From an uncultured bacterium (GTDB lineage: Bacteria; Planctomycetota; UBA1135; GCA-002686595), in NCBI GenBank assembly GCA_937905825.1, contig CALCXM010000082.1, positions 62,001 through 126,000 on the forward strand: DNA of 64,000 bases. The letters are read 5' to 3'. Below, one piece after another: positions 1 through 7,634 of the stretch; position 1 is the stretch's first letter; each line of letters starts with the position of its first letter. Under the pieces are notes generated by a model, which did no database searches, was not told the DNA's origin, and saw only the letters and a list, made by a program, of their open reading frames with translations. The translations under genes were made by a program, and so were the position numbers.

Positions 1-387
1 GGGCTCGACCTGACCTTCCATTTGTTCGAGCGTCTGCGCGTGTGCGCGGAGGTCGCCCGTCGCAAGAACCATCAGGTCTTCTTCGACGGCGGATTCCAGC
101 GCGGGGAAGTCAGCTTGGAAGGCTACGTGCTCGAAGTGGACTGCTTGCTGTTGAAGGACGCCGGGCTTTCGTTCATCGCGCGCCAGGACAGCTTGCGCTA
201 CGACGGCGACGTCGCGCCCTTTGGCAGCGTGCTGGGCAACGAATTCAAAACCCATCGCTTCACCTGGGGCTTCGAGCAGGTGCTTCCCGGCGGCAGCAGC
301 CTGATGGTCAACCACGAACACTGGTCCACAGCGGGGGACACGGACAGCGTCGACATCGTCGGCCTGCGCTGGGTCACTTCCTTTTGA
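1..387 (+). CDS. C-terminal part of an outer-membrane beta-barrel protein (5' end outside window)
   Basis: The reading frame is open from base 1 and ends at TGA 385-387, so the start lies upstream of the window. The visible 128 residues show alternating polar/hydrophobic stretches typical of amphipathic beta strands, and the protein ends in Trp-Val-Thr-Ser-Phe. A terminal Phe preceded by alternating hydrophobic residues is the usual C-terminal signature for insertion by the BAM machinery. It is therefore probably the last few strands of a porin or similar barrel. No family can be named from this fragment. The next gene starts 47 bases downstream on the same strand. Confidence 0.6.
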   Translation, partial: GLDLTFHLFERLRVCAEVARRKNHQVFFDGGFQRGEVSLEGYVLEVDCLLLKDAGLSFIARQDSLRYDGDVAPFGSVLGNEFKTHRFTWGFEQVLPGGSSLMVNHEHWSTAGDTDSVDIVGLRWVTSF

Positions 388-434
388 GACCACACCTTCT
401 TCCCACTCTCTTTTCTTTTTCCTGTACCTGATCC

Positions 435-1274
435 ATGAAGCTCCTCCAATCTTTCCAGCGCATTGCGCTTGCCTCCCTCACGGCCGCGGCCTTCTTCAGT
501 GGCGCCGCAAATGCGGACACCATCGTTGTCACCCAGATTAACCTGAGTTTCCAACCCGCGGACATCACCATCAACCTGGGTGACACCGTGCGTTGGATTC
601 GTACCGGCGGAGACCACACGGTGACCGAAGGCCAAGACGGTTTCGTGAACGGCAATGAAGCCTTCCATAGCCCCTTGAATGCGGGCACACCGGTTTTCGA
701 GCACACCTTCGATGGGGCCTTCGTGGCGGCCAATCCTCGTCCAGGTGGCATCTACCTCTACGAGTGCGTGCCACACTTCGCCTTCAACATGCTGGGCACG
801 GTGACGGTCAACTCGAGCAGTGAGCCGGGCGCTTCCTTCTGCGATTGCGCGGGCAACAACTCACCCTGCAACAACCCGGCGGGCGCCGGGGAAGGTTGCG
901 CCAACTCCACCGGTTCGGGGGCCAAGCTCAGTGCGACGGGCAGCGCCAACGCCTTGACCGATGACATCACCTTCCTGGGAAGCGGCCTGGCGCCGAGCAA
1001 GCCTACCTTGCTCTTCTACGGCACGAGCCAGCAGAACGGCGGTCTCGGTAGCCCCTTCGGAGACGGTCTGCGTTGCGCCGGTGGTGCCATCCAACGCTTG
1101 AACGTGGTCTTCTCGAGCCCGACCGGCGAGTCCACTTGGGGCCCCGGTCTGAACGCTGGGCTGTGGAGCGCGGGGGACACCCGTCAATTCCAGATTTGGT
1201 ACCGCGATCCCCAGGGCGGACCCTGCAACTCCGGCTTCAACGTGAGCCAGGGCTACGGCGTCACGTTCAATTAG
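435..1274 (+). CDS. Secreted plastocyanin-like copper protein with planctomycete-type C-terminal domain
   Basis: The 279-residue product has a Sec signal peptide (about residues 1-27, ending AANA). Residues about 29-125 form a cupredoxin domain with a complete type-1 copper ligand set: His61 in the GGDH turn, then Cys111, His114 and Met119 in a C-x2-H-x4-M loop. Such proteins carry electrons or bind copper outside the cytoplasm. After a Cys-rich linker (CDC...PCNN...GC, about 136-155), the second half matches a module common at the C-termini of secreted planctomycete proteins, with GDGLRC, a WYRDP strand and a terminal VTFN. The same module ends the protein at 25032-26111. The redox partner cannot be told from context. 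ATG 435 is the only sensible start before the signal peptide. Confidence 0.85.
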   Translation: MKLLQSFQRIALASLTAAAFFSGAANADTIVVTQINLSFQPADITINLGDTVRWIRTGGDHTVTEGQDGFVNGNEAFHSPLNAGTPVFEHTFDGAFVAANPRPGGIYLYECVPHFAFNMLGTVTVNSSSEPGASFCDCAGNNSPCNNPAGAGEGCANSTGSGAKLSATGSANALTDDITFLGSGLAPSKPTLLFYGTSQQNGGLGSPFGDGLRCAGGAIQRLNVVFSSPTGESTWGPGLNAGLWSAGDTRQFQIWYRDPQGGPCNSGFNVSQGYGVTFN

Positions 1275-1291
1275 GGAGTGCGTCGACACTT

Positions 1292-1339
1292 TGCGGGCGA
1301 GCACTGCACAGGCCCTAGCCTGTGCAGTGCTCGCCCGCA
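1292..1339. terminator. Perfect 22-bp inverted repeat at a convergent gene junction
   Basis: Bases 1292-1313 are exactly complementary to 1318-1339, leaving a 4-base loop (1314-1317, CCTA). It lies 18 bases after the stop of the cupredoxin gene and 170 bases before the end of the opposing gene at 1510-2583. No run of T follows on either strand, so it is not a textbook intrinsic terminator. A bidirectional transcription stop or mRNA-end stabiliser is the likeliest role. Confidence 0.6.
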
Positions 1340-1509
1340 TGGTCGGTGCAGCGCGGCGTCGCCTGAGTCCTGAGCCAAGGCTTTCCATTCAGCGCTTCAA
1401 CCCGGCCTGTGGTCAGGCCACGACCCCAGGCCGCGAGAATGGGCAATCGATAGGCCTCGAGCGGCACCCAGGGGAGCCGTCGAAGCCTATGGATGCGTCC
1501 CCGAAGCCG

Positions 1510-2583
1510 CTACTTGTCCTCTTTCTCGACTTCCGTTCGCTCGATGTCCACCGTGTGCTCCAAGGTCCCGGCTCGTTCTGAGCGCGTGATCATGGAGGAC
1601 TCGCCCCGTTGACGTTCGCGGGTGCTGGAAGTGGTCAGGTTGGCTTCAACTTCGAAGCGCGACGGATGGCGTCCCGCGACGCTCAGGAAGAGCTTGGCTT
1701 CCATGTCGATGGAGAAGGAGTTCTCGATGGCCGGGCTGCTGGCGCCGCTCGGCGTCCACAGTCTCTGCTCGCGATCGCGGCCGCGCCCTTCACGTTCGGG
1801 AAGTTCTCCGCTGCCCTCGCCTTTGATGAGCACGACGTAGTACTGCGCACCGTCCCGTTCCTCGGTGCCCTCTTCGAGCACACCTTCCAGTTCCCAAGTC
1901 GCCGCGGCGAAGTAGCGCGCGGCGCTCTCGGCACCTCGCATTCCCCGTCCGCCTCGGCCACCTCGGCCACCGCGGCCGCCTTCCCGTTCACCGCCTTCCT
2001 CCTGGGCGGGCGCTGGAAAGAGTGTTGCTTCCTGGTTGAAGCCCATGGCTCGCAACAGGTTTTCGCCGCTGATCTCCCAGGCTTCGCCTGCGCTGACTTC
2101 CTCAGCGGGGTAGAGCGCGTCCAGGGCCAAGCTCAATTCATGGCCCACAAGCAAGGCATCGTCGTCCGGGGCGGATCCTTCGACCACCTCGGTTTGCACT
2201 TCGCCGTCCGCCTTCGTGAGTTCGAGGGTCACGCCCTGCAAGGGGCAGTCGAGATCGCTGTCTCGCTCGTTTTCTCCGAAGGTCATCAAGGAGCGACCTT
2301 TCAAGGTGGCGAACTCACGCCGGATGTGCGTGGGCTTGCCGTTTTCTACGGCGAGGATGTGGTCCTTGATCACCACTTCCCTGGAGAGTTCCGAGCTGAG
2401 GTCTCCGCCGAAGTTGGCTTCCACCGGTTCGCCGTCGCGTTCCGCGGAAGAACTCGTGGTCTCCATGGCGAATTCGCTTTCTACGGTGACGGTGTAAGTC
2501 GTTCCTGTCTTGTACTCCGTCGCGAGCGGTGTATCGGTAGGAAGGGCAAGGGCCAGCAAGGCGGGAATGAGTAGGCGGGACAT
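1510..2583 (-). CDS. Secreted protein of unknown function with Gly/Arg-rich segment
   Basis: A 357-residue product with an N-terminal signal peptide (MSRLLIPALLALALP...). The ATG at 2583 is chosen because a GGAGG ribosome-binding site lies five bases before it on the minus strand; the open frame extends further upstream but without a signal sequence. The body is rich in acidic residues and predicted beta structure. Around residues 205-225 there is a run of GGR repeats (GGRGGRGGRGGRG). I do not recognise a family. The protein ends in a highly charged stretch (EVEKEDK). It is convergent with the cupredoxin gene and downstream of rpoN on the same strand, separated by 228 bases, so it is probably transcribed alone. 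Confidence 0.7.
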   Translation of the reverse strand: MSRLLIPALLALALPTDTPLATEYKTGTTYTVTVESEFAMETTSSSAERDGEPVEANFGGDLSSELSREVVIKDHILAVENGKPTHIRREFATLKGRSLMTFGENERDSDLDCPLQGVTLELTKADGEVQTEVVEGSAPDDDALLVGHELSLALDALYPAEEVSAGEAWEISGENLLRAMGFNQEATLFPAPAQEEGGEREGGRGGRGGRGGRGMRGAESAARYFAAATWELEGVLEEGTEERDGAQYYVVLIKGEGSGELPEREGRGRDREQRLWTPSGASSPAIENSFSIDMEAKLFLSVAGRHPSRFEVEANLTTSSTRERQRGESSMITRSERAGTLEHTVDIERTEVEKEDK

Positions 2584-2811
2584 GGGGACCTCCGAGTGGA
2601 TCAATGCCACAGTTTCAAAACTGAGGGGCCCGGTCTTCGAGAATCGAAGCGGGGACTCGGATTCATTTGAGTTCAGTTCCCGACCGGATGCAACCACCTC
2701 CCCAGCCAGGGCGCGGCCGGTGCCTTGGCCGTTGGGAATGGGGGCAAAACGCGGGCCCACAGCCCAGCGCGGGAGGCGCGTCCCGGCACAGTGGGGCAGG
2801 CGAACCTGAGG

Positions 2812-4299
2812 CTAGGTGAACGAGCGCCGTTGGCTCGAGCTCGCAATGCCCAGCATCTTGCGGTACTTGCTGACCGTGCGCCGTGCGATCTGGATGTTGG
2901 CGCTCTCCTTCAAAGCCACCGCGATCTCCTCGTCGGAGAGGGGCTTTTGTTTGTCCTCGTTCGCCACGAGTTCCTTCATGTGCTGCTGGATCGACACTTG
3001 GCTAGCGACCTCGCCGCTGTCGGCCGTCGTTCCGCCGCTGAAGAAGAACTTGAGCGGGAAGATGCCCCGGGGGGTTTGCGCGTACTTGCCCGAGACCGCG
3101 CGGCTGACCGTGGAGATGTGCACCTTGACCACGTCGGCGACCTCTTGCATGCGCAGGGTTTGCAGGGACCCGGGGCCCTTCTCGAGGAAGGGCCGTTGGC
3201 GTTCAAAGATGACGTTCGCGATGCGCTCCAGGGTGCTCTGCCGTTGGGTGATGGCGTCGATGAACCAACGGGCGGACTCCAAGCGTTTCTTCAACCAAGC
3301 GCGCGTTCCGTCCCCGCGTTTGGATTGCTCCAACATCTTGCGATAGGTCGGGGAGAGCTGCAGGCGCGGGATGCGAGCCCGTTCCAAGCGCACGATGAAT
3401 TCCCCTTCGTCCTCTTCCACCAACACGTCGGGAACGATGGTGGTGGCGACGGACTCGCCGTACTCGGCCGCGGGCGTCGGATCCAGACGGCGCAGGTGCT
3501 CGAGCACTTCCAGGATCGTTTCGATCGGTTGTCCGACAGCCTTCGCGATGCGCGGCAGGCGGTTGTTCTGCACGTCTTCCAGATGACCTTCGACGATGCT
3601 GCGCAGGATGGAGTGGTCCCCGTCCAACAAGTCGATTTGCAGCAGCAGGGCTTCGCGCAAGCCTTGAGCACCGAGCGCCGGATGGATCAGGCCGCGCAGT
3701 CGTTCGAGCACCCAGGTCAGTTCGTCGACGGTGACGCTTTCATGGGGAGATTCTTCCGACTCGCCGGTTTCGACTATCGGGCATTCCTCTGCGAGGCTTT
3801 CGAGGCCTTCCACCAGATAGCCCCGTTCGTCCAAGGAGAAGATCAGGAACTCAGCGATGGCCCGTTTGCGCGGGGAGAGTTCGATGAAGGCCAGTTCCTC
3901 GGAAAGGGCCTCGGCCATGGTCTTGGGAACCGAGGGGGCGTTGGCCAGGGCTTGCAGCTTGCGGTCCCCATCGGCGCCGTCCGAAGAGCTCGTGCGGCCC
4001 CCGTCCCCGAAGTCCCGTTGCAGGCTTTCGAGGTCATCGAGCATGCGCGCCACCCCATCCAACTCGCGGTCGGCGGGGTCGTTCGATTCGCGCTCGAGGG
4101 TGTCGCGGTCGCCGTCCTCAGCGGGGGAATCAGAACTCTCCTGGATCTCTTCCAGCATCGGATTCTCGACCAACTCCTGGTCGATGCGTTCCTGGAGATC
4201 GAGGGTACCCAGCTGCAGGATCTTCATCGCCTGGATCATCTGGGGCGACTGCATGAGTCGCTGCTCCAGACGGGCGGATTGGTGGAGGCCGAGCTTCAA
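2812..4299 (-). CDS. rpoN: RNA polymerase sigma-54 factor
   Basis: This 495-residue protein is the alternative sigma factor that recognises -24/-12 promoters and needs an AAA+ activator to open them. The N-terminal activator-interacting region is rich in Gln and Leu (about residues 1-50). An acidic linker follows (about 52-100), then core-binding and HTH regions. The RpoN box, ARRTVSKYR, is at residues 472-480 and binds the -24 element. Length is usual for the family. The start is a TTG at 4299, chosen because the product then begins MKLGLHQ as in other RpoN proteins; no strong ribosome-binding site is visible. An NtrC-type activator is encoded 3.3 kb away at 7635-8999. Confidence 0.97.
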   Translation of the reverse strand: MKLGLHQSARLEQRLMQSPQMIQAMKILQLGTLDLQERIDQELVENPMLEEIQESSDSPAEDGDRDTLERESNDPADRELDGVARMLDDLESLQRDFGDGGRTSSSDGADGDRKLQALANAPSVPKTMAEALSEELAFIELSPRKRAIAEFLIFSLDERGYLVEGLESLAEECPIVETGESEESPHESVTVDELTWVLERLRGLIHPALGAQGLREALLLQIDLLDGDHSILRSIVEGHLEDVQNNRLPRIAKAVGQPIETILEVLEHLRRLDPTPAAEYGESVATTIVPDVLVEEDEGEFIVRLERARIPRLQLSPTYRKMLEQSKRGDGTRAWLKKRLESARWFIDAITQRQSTLERIANVIFERQRPFLEKGPGSLQTLRMQEVADVVKVHISTVSRAVSGKYAQTPRGIFPLKFFFSGGTTADSGEVASQVSIQQHMKELVANEDKQKPLSDEEIAVALKESANIQIARRTVSKYRKMLGIASSSQRRSFT

Positions 4300-4456
4300 A
4301 TTAGTGGCGAATTTGGAGGGGCGAAGATGTCGATGGGGGCATAAAAGTCCTGTGCAAGCGTCGCTAACGTGGACCCTCGGCCCCCCAGAGAGCTGGGGTC
4401 GACAAAGTATAGCCCCTCCACACCGGGAGGATTCGGTTTGCCTGGGAGCTTTCTCC

Positions 4457-6094
4457 CTATTTGCGGGCGACGACCGGGGTCGAGACCTCCAACAGGAGGG
4501 CCGGGCTCTGGGGCTGCGCAGGCAGCAGGGTGGCCTGCCGGTTGGAAGGGTCCTGTGGATTCGAAAGGACCTGGGACTCGCGGGCGCTGCGAATGCGCCG
4601 CTTGGGCAGTTGCACGGCGCCCAGTTGGGCGCGCCGCTGGTTGATGATCTGAATCGATTCCGTCTCAGCGACCCAGGCCTGGCTGCTGAAGCGTCGGCTC
4701 AGCAAGGTGCCTTGCCAAGCCAATCCATCGCGCAGGTGCTCGACAATTGGCAGGGGCATCCAGGTGCTCGGAGCGATCTCGGAACGATAGCCGGTCACCA
4801 AGACTTGCTCCGTTCCCGCCCACAAACGTGCCAGCTCGCCCTTGGCTGAAGGGAACTGCACTTTGAGCGCACCGTGGCTCAAGCGAACCTGGGAACTCTC
4901 CAGCCGCGAGGCTTCGGCGGATTCCAAGAAGTCCGCGATCTGGCTGGCGAGGCCCCCGTCCCCAGAGCTGGCGGCGACCAAGATCAAGCCCTTGCTGATC
5001 TGGTGGGGGGCGCTAGCGGCCCCCGTTGAGGAGCGCCGTGAGCGTCCTGAGCTTTGCAACATGCCCAACACGCCGGAAGCTGAGATGGTCGCGGCCGAGG
5101 GGCTGACCGGCTCCAAGTTGTGGGTGTCTTCGAGCAGGCTCCCGGGGCTCAAACTCTTGAGGGAGCGCGCCCGACCTTCGAGGAAAGACAGGTCGTAGGC
5201 TCGCCACTCTTGACCGAAGGATTCTTCCGCGCTCAAGGGCCCGCGGGGTTCCGGCTGTCCGTCCACTTCAATCCAAAGCACCCAATCCTTCTGGGCTAGC
5301 GGCGCTCCTTCGATAACGACTTTTTGCGGTTCACCAAACTCGCCGACAGCAGAAAACGACAGGGACAAGGCGTGCACGGTGGGCTGCATGAATTGGCCGA
5401 GATCCGGTGTGCCGGGATCGAAGCTCGTGAAGCCGCCTAATTCCGCCAGGTCCAAGTGTCCGCGCAAGTGATAGCGCCTGCCTCCGTCGACCCGCGAGAC
5501 CTGCAAGTGCAAGGTCTTGCCGGTGGTCACCTGGCCGATGGTGGGGGCCGCCACGCCCGCTTGGGCCGAGACTTCCACGTCGAAGCTGCTGACGAAACTC
5601 TCTTGGTGACGCTCTCCCAGGAAGATCTCCTCCCCCGATAGCAGTTCCGCCCGCCAGGCCTTGGTGCCCGCTTGGGGTTGATCTGCGGGGGCCGGGTCCG
5701 AGGCCTTGCCGCCGGGGATCAGCTGGGCGCGGACCTGCAAGTATTGGCGATCGCAGGCGGCCGAGATGCCGTCCGCCGCCACCTGAGCCCAGTCCAGGTC
5801 TTCCGCCGATCCTTGAACGTAAAGGGGTGGCGAGTAGGGGGAGACTTGCACGCTTTTTTGCGCCGCAGCGGCCGTCATCTGCAGCAGGTTTCCCAAATCC
5901 TGGGGAGCCAGAAGCACTTCTGAGGCCCCCGGAGCGGACGCAAAGCCCTCGCCCAGGTCCACGTGTCCCGCGCTGTCGATGCGCTCAGGTTGCCCGCCAA
6001 AGTGACGCTCTTCGCAAATCCTGGGGAGCGGCAGGGCTCTCCAAGGGTCTTGGGGGGCGAGGCTGGCCAGAAGAGCGGTGGTGAGCAAAATCAT
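4457..6094 (-). CDS. Secreted protein of unknown function
   Basis: A 545-residue product starting with a short signal-like sequence (MILLTTALLASLAPQ). An early segment (about residues 60-125) resembles in style the small alpha/beta N-domains of secretins, and a beta-rich middle follows, but no secretin core motif could be identified, so I do not assign a function. A Ser-rich low-complexity stretch lies near residue 350. The ATG at 6094 is the natural start. It is upstream of rpoN on the same strand with a 157-base gap, and divergent from the FHA-like gene at 6335, with which it shares a 240-base promoter region. Confidence 0.6.
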   Translation of the reverse strand: MILLTTALLASLAPQDPWRALPLPRICEERHFGGQPERIDSAGHVDLGEGFASAPGASEVLLAPQDLGNLLQMTAAAAQKSVQVSPYSPPLYVQGSAEDLDWAQVAADGISAACDRQYLQVRAQLIPGGKASDPAPADQPQAGTKAWRAELLSGEEIFLGERHQESFVSSFDVEVSAQAGVAAPTIGQVTTGKTLHLQVSRVDGGRRYHLRGHLDLAELGGFTSFDPGTPDLGQFMQPTVHALSLSFSAVGEFGEPQKVVIEGAPLAQKDWVLWIEVDGQPEPRGPLSAEESFGQEWRAYDLSFLEGRARSLKSLSPGSLLEDTHNLEPVSPSAATISASGVLGMLQSSGRSRRSSTGAASAPHQISKGLILVAASSGDGGLASQIADFLESAEASRLESSQVRLSHGALKVQFPSAKGELARLWAGTEQVLVTGYRSEIAPSTWMPLPIVEHLRDGLAWQGTLLSRRFSSQAWVAETESIQIINQRRAQLGAVQLPKRRIRSARESQVLSNPQDPSNRQATLLPAQPQSPALLLEVSTPVVARK

Positions 6095-6334
6095 GGGATC
6101 GGCGGGAGGGAGGGTGGAGCCGGGGGCCCCAACGAAGGCCGAGGCGCCAGGTCAGGCCCGGGTGCCAAGGATTCGGGGGTGCCAAGAAGGGCAAGCGTGT
6201 CAACGAAGGATAGTCCCGGGACTACTGCTGGACTACGCCCGCGCGGGTCACCGGCCCCGAAATCCAAGGCGTCCATCCATCCTGAAGCGATCCCGTACGT
6301 GCATCTTGGCTCCGAATCGACTATTCCTTGCGTC

Positions 6335-7105
6335 GTGAATTCATGGTTAGAAATTGAGGTGGGCGGGATCAAGTCCCGAGCGGACCTGCGGACTGGGATG
6401 ACCCGCTTGGGTGGACCCGGCTGCGATGTGGTCATTCCCGGGGCGCCGGAAGGGGAGCTGCACATGTGGAGCGACCCGGCCAAGATCATCCGAATCTCGG
6501 GCAAGGCCGCCCTAGAAGTGGATGGCAAGGCGGAGGACGAAGCGCTCTTGAGTCCGGGCCAAACCCTGCGCTGGGGCGGCACGGTGATGACCTACCGCAA
6601 TTCGGTGCCGGTGCTCCAGGAGATCGCCGCGCCCGCGCCCAACAACCGGATCGCCGCGGGCATCTCAAGCCTGAACGCCAACGATCCCAATCAGAAGGCC
6701 TGGATTCGAACCCAAGCTGGCCTCGCCATCGACCTGGGGCTTGTGCCGCGCAAGATTGTCTCCCGTTGGCAGGAAGCGGTCCTGCAACAAGAATTCGATC
6801 CGGACGCCTGCGCCCTCGAAGCCCTGGCTGCGGCCGAAAAATTCACCCTGGATGACCCGCGCGTGATCGAACGCTCCGGACGTCTGCTGCGGGACTTCCT
6901 GATGGCCTCCTTGCAGCGCGGACTGGCCGGCGCGGGACGGCGCATTCGAACACAAGCCAAGAGCGGTTCGGCCTTCTTGATGGCCAACGTGATCGGGATC
7001 TTGATCTACTCGAGCATGATCCTGGTCGGCATGTTGCTGGCGCGATTTAAGTGGGGCGTAAGCTTCGACCTTTTGTTCGACACGGTATTAGGAGTGGCTG
7101 ACTGA
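6335..7105 (+). CDS. FHA-like domain protein with C-terminal membrane anchor
   Basis: A 256-residue product. Residues about 1-85 look like a forkhead-associated (FHA) fold: a short Arg-containing strand, a TRLGG turn, a segment ending in DP, and a late LSPGQTLRWGG strand. FHA domains bind phosphothreonine peptides, although the canonical Ser and His positions are not clear here. The middle (about 90-205) is helical and charged, and a single hydrophobic segment (about 213-238) should anchor the protein, leaving most of it cytoplasmic. The start is uncertain: GTG 6335 gives a compact domain, while GTG 6299 in the same frame would add 12 residues. Its stop shares one base with the start of the GGDEF-like gene, indicating translational coupling. 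Confidence 0.65.
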   Translation: MNSWLEIEVGGIKSRADLRTGMTRLGGPGCDVVIPGAPEGELHMWSDPAKIIRISGKAALEVDGKAEDEALLSPGQTLRWGGTVMTYRNSVPVLQEIAAPAPNNRIAAGISSLNANDPNQKAWIRTQAGLAIDLGLVPRKIVSRWQEAVLQQEFDPDACALEALAAAEKFTLDDPRVIERSGRLLRDFLMASLQRGLAGAGRRIRTQAKSGSAFLMANVIGILIYSSMILVGMLLARFKWGVSFDLLFDTVLGVAD

Positions 7106-7626
7106 TGGGACGTATGCAAAGGGGCGATGATCACCTGGCTGAGATTCTGTCTCTGGCTCAAATTCAACACTTGATGCGCGTGGAGTTCAGCCGCGCCCAG
7201 CGTTACGGCTATCCGATTGTCTGCTTGGTGTTGGGCTTGGATCAGCTCGGCCAAGTGCGCGACCAATTCGGCTACGACGTCAAAGAAGAAGTCTTGGACG
7301 AGTTCATGGTGTTGATTCACAAGCAGACTCGGGGGAGCGATTTCCTGGGGCGCCTGCCCGATGATCGCTTCATGGTGGTCGTGCCCCATTCGCCGCCGGA
7401 TCAAGTGGAGGTCATGGCCAATCGCGTCTTGGTGGGCACGCGCGAGATGGAACTCAAGAGTTTGCAGGAGCAGAAGTTGACCCTGTCGATTGGCGGCTCT
7501 TGGATGATGTCCGGCGAGACGCTCTTCTTTGACGATCTGATGACCACCGCCCAGCGCGCCATGTCCGAGGCCAGCCAGGCCGGCGGGGATCGCATCGTGA
7601 TGCGCGCTCCTGAAGGAAACCTCTAG
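7105..7626 (+). CDS. Degenerate GGDEF domain protein, probable c-di-GMP receptor
   Basis: A 173-residue protein that is almost entirely one GGDEF-type domain. The fold is recognisable: an N-terminal helix, a core strand (IVCLVLGLDQL), the LSIGG strand (127-131) and the final helix ending in AGGDRIV. The catalytic GGDEF loop is replaced by PDDRF (residues 85-89), so diguanylate cyclase activity is not expected. The allosteric I-site RxxD is intact as Arg76-Gly-Ser-Asp79, exactly five residues before the loop, the spacing used for c-di-GMP binding. The protein lacks membrane segments. It overlaps the upstream FHA-like gene by one base and is eight bases from the response-regulator gene, so the three form an operon. 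Confidence 0.8.
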   Translation: MGRMQRGDDHLAEILSLAQIQHLMRVEFSRAQRYGYPIVCLVLGLDQLGQVRDQFGYDVKEEVLDEFMVLIHKQTRGSDFLGRLPDDRFMVVVPHSPPDQVEVMANRVLVGTREMELKSLQEQKLTLSIGGSWMMSGETLFFDDLMTTAQRAMSEASQAGGDRIVMRAPEGNL

Positions 7627-7634
7627 GCACGGTC

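Noticed and set aside
1291-1581. Small open frame across the palindrome after the cupredoxin gene
   Set aside because: The symmetrical repeat creates similar translations on both strands; no ribosome-binding site or coding bias.
2725-4344. 539-codon open frame on the plus strand opposite rpoN
   Set aside because: It is the antisense shadow of rpoN in GC-rich DNA; its product has no recognisable domain and the rpoN match is complete.
6700-6720. Possible tRNA T-loop (GATTCGAACCC)
   Set aside because: It is inside the FHA-like coding frame and no acceptor or anticodon stem can be drawn around it. No tRNA was found in the window.
7105-7626. Active diguanylate cyclase
   Set aside because: The catalytic GGDEF loop is PDDRF, lacking the Gly-Gly and Glu needed for GTP and metal binding.
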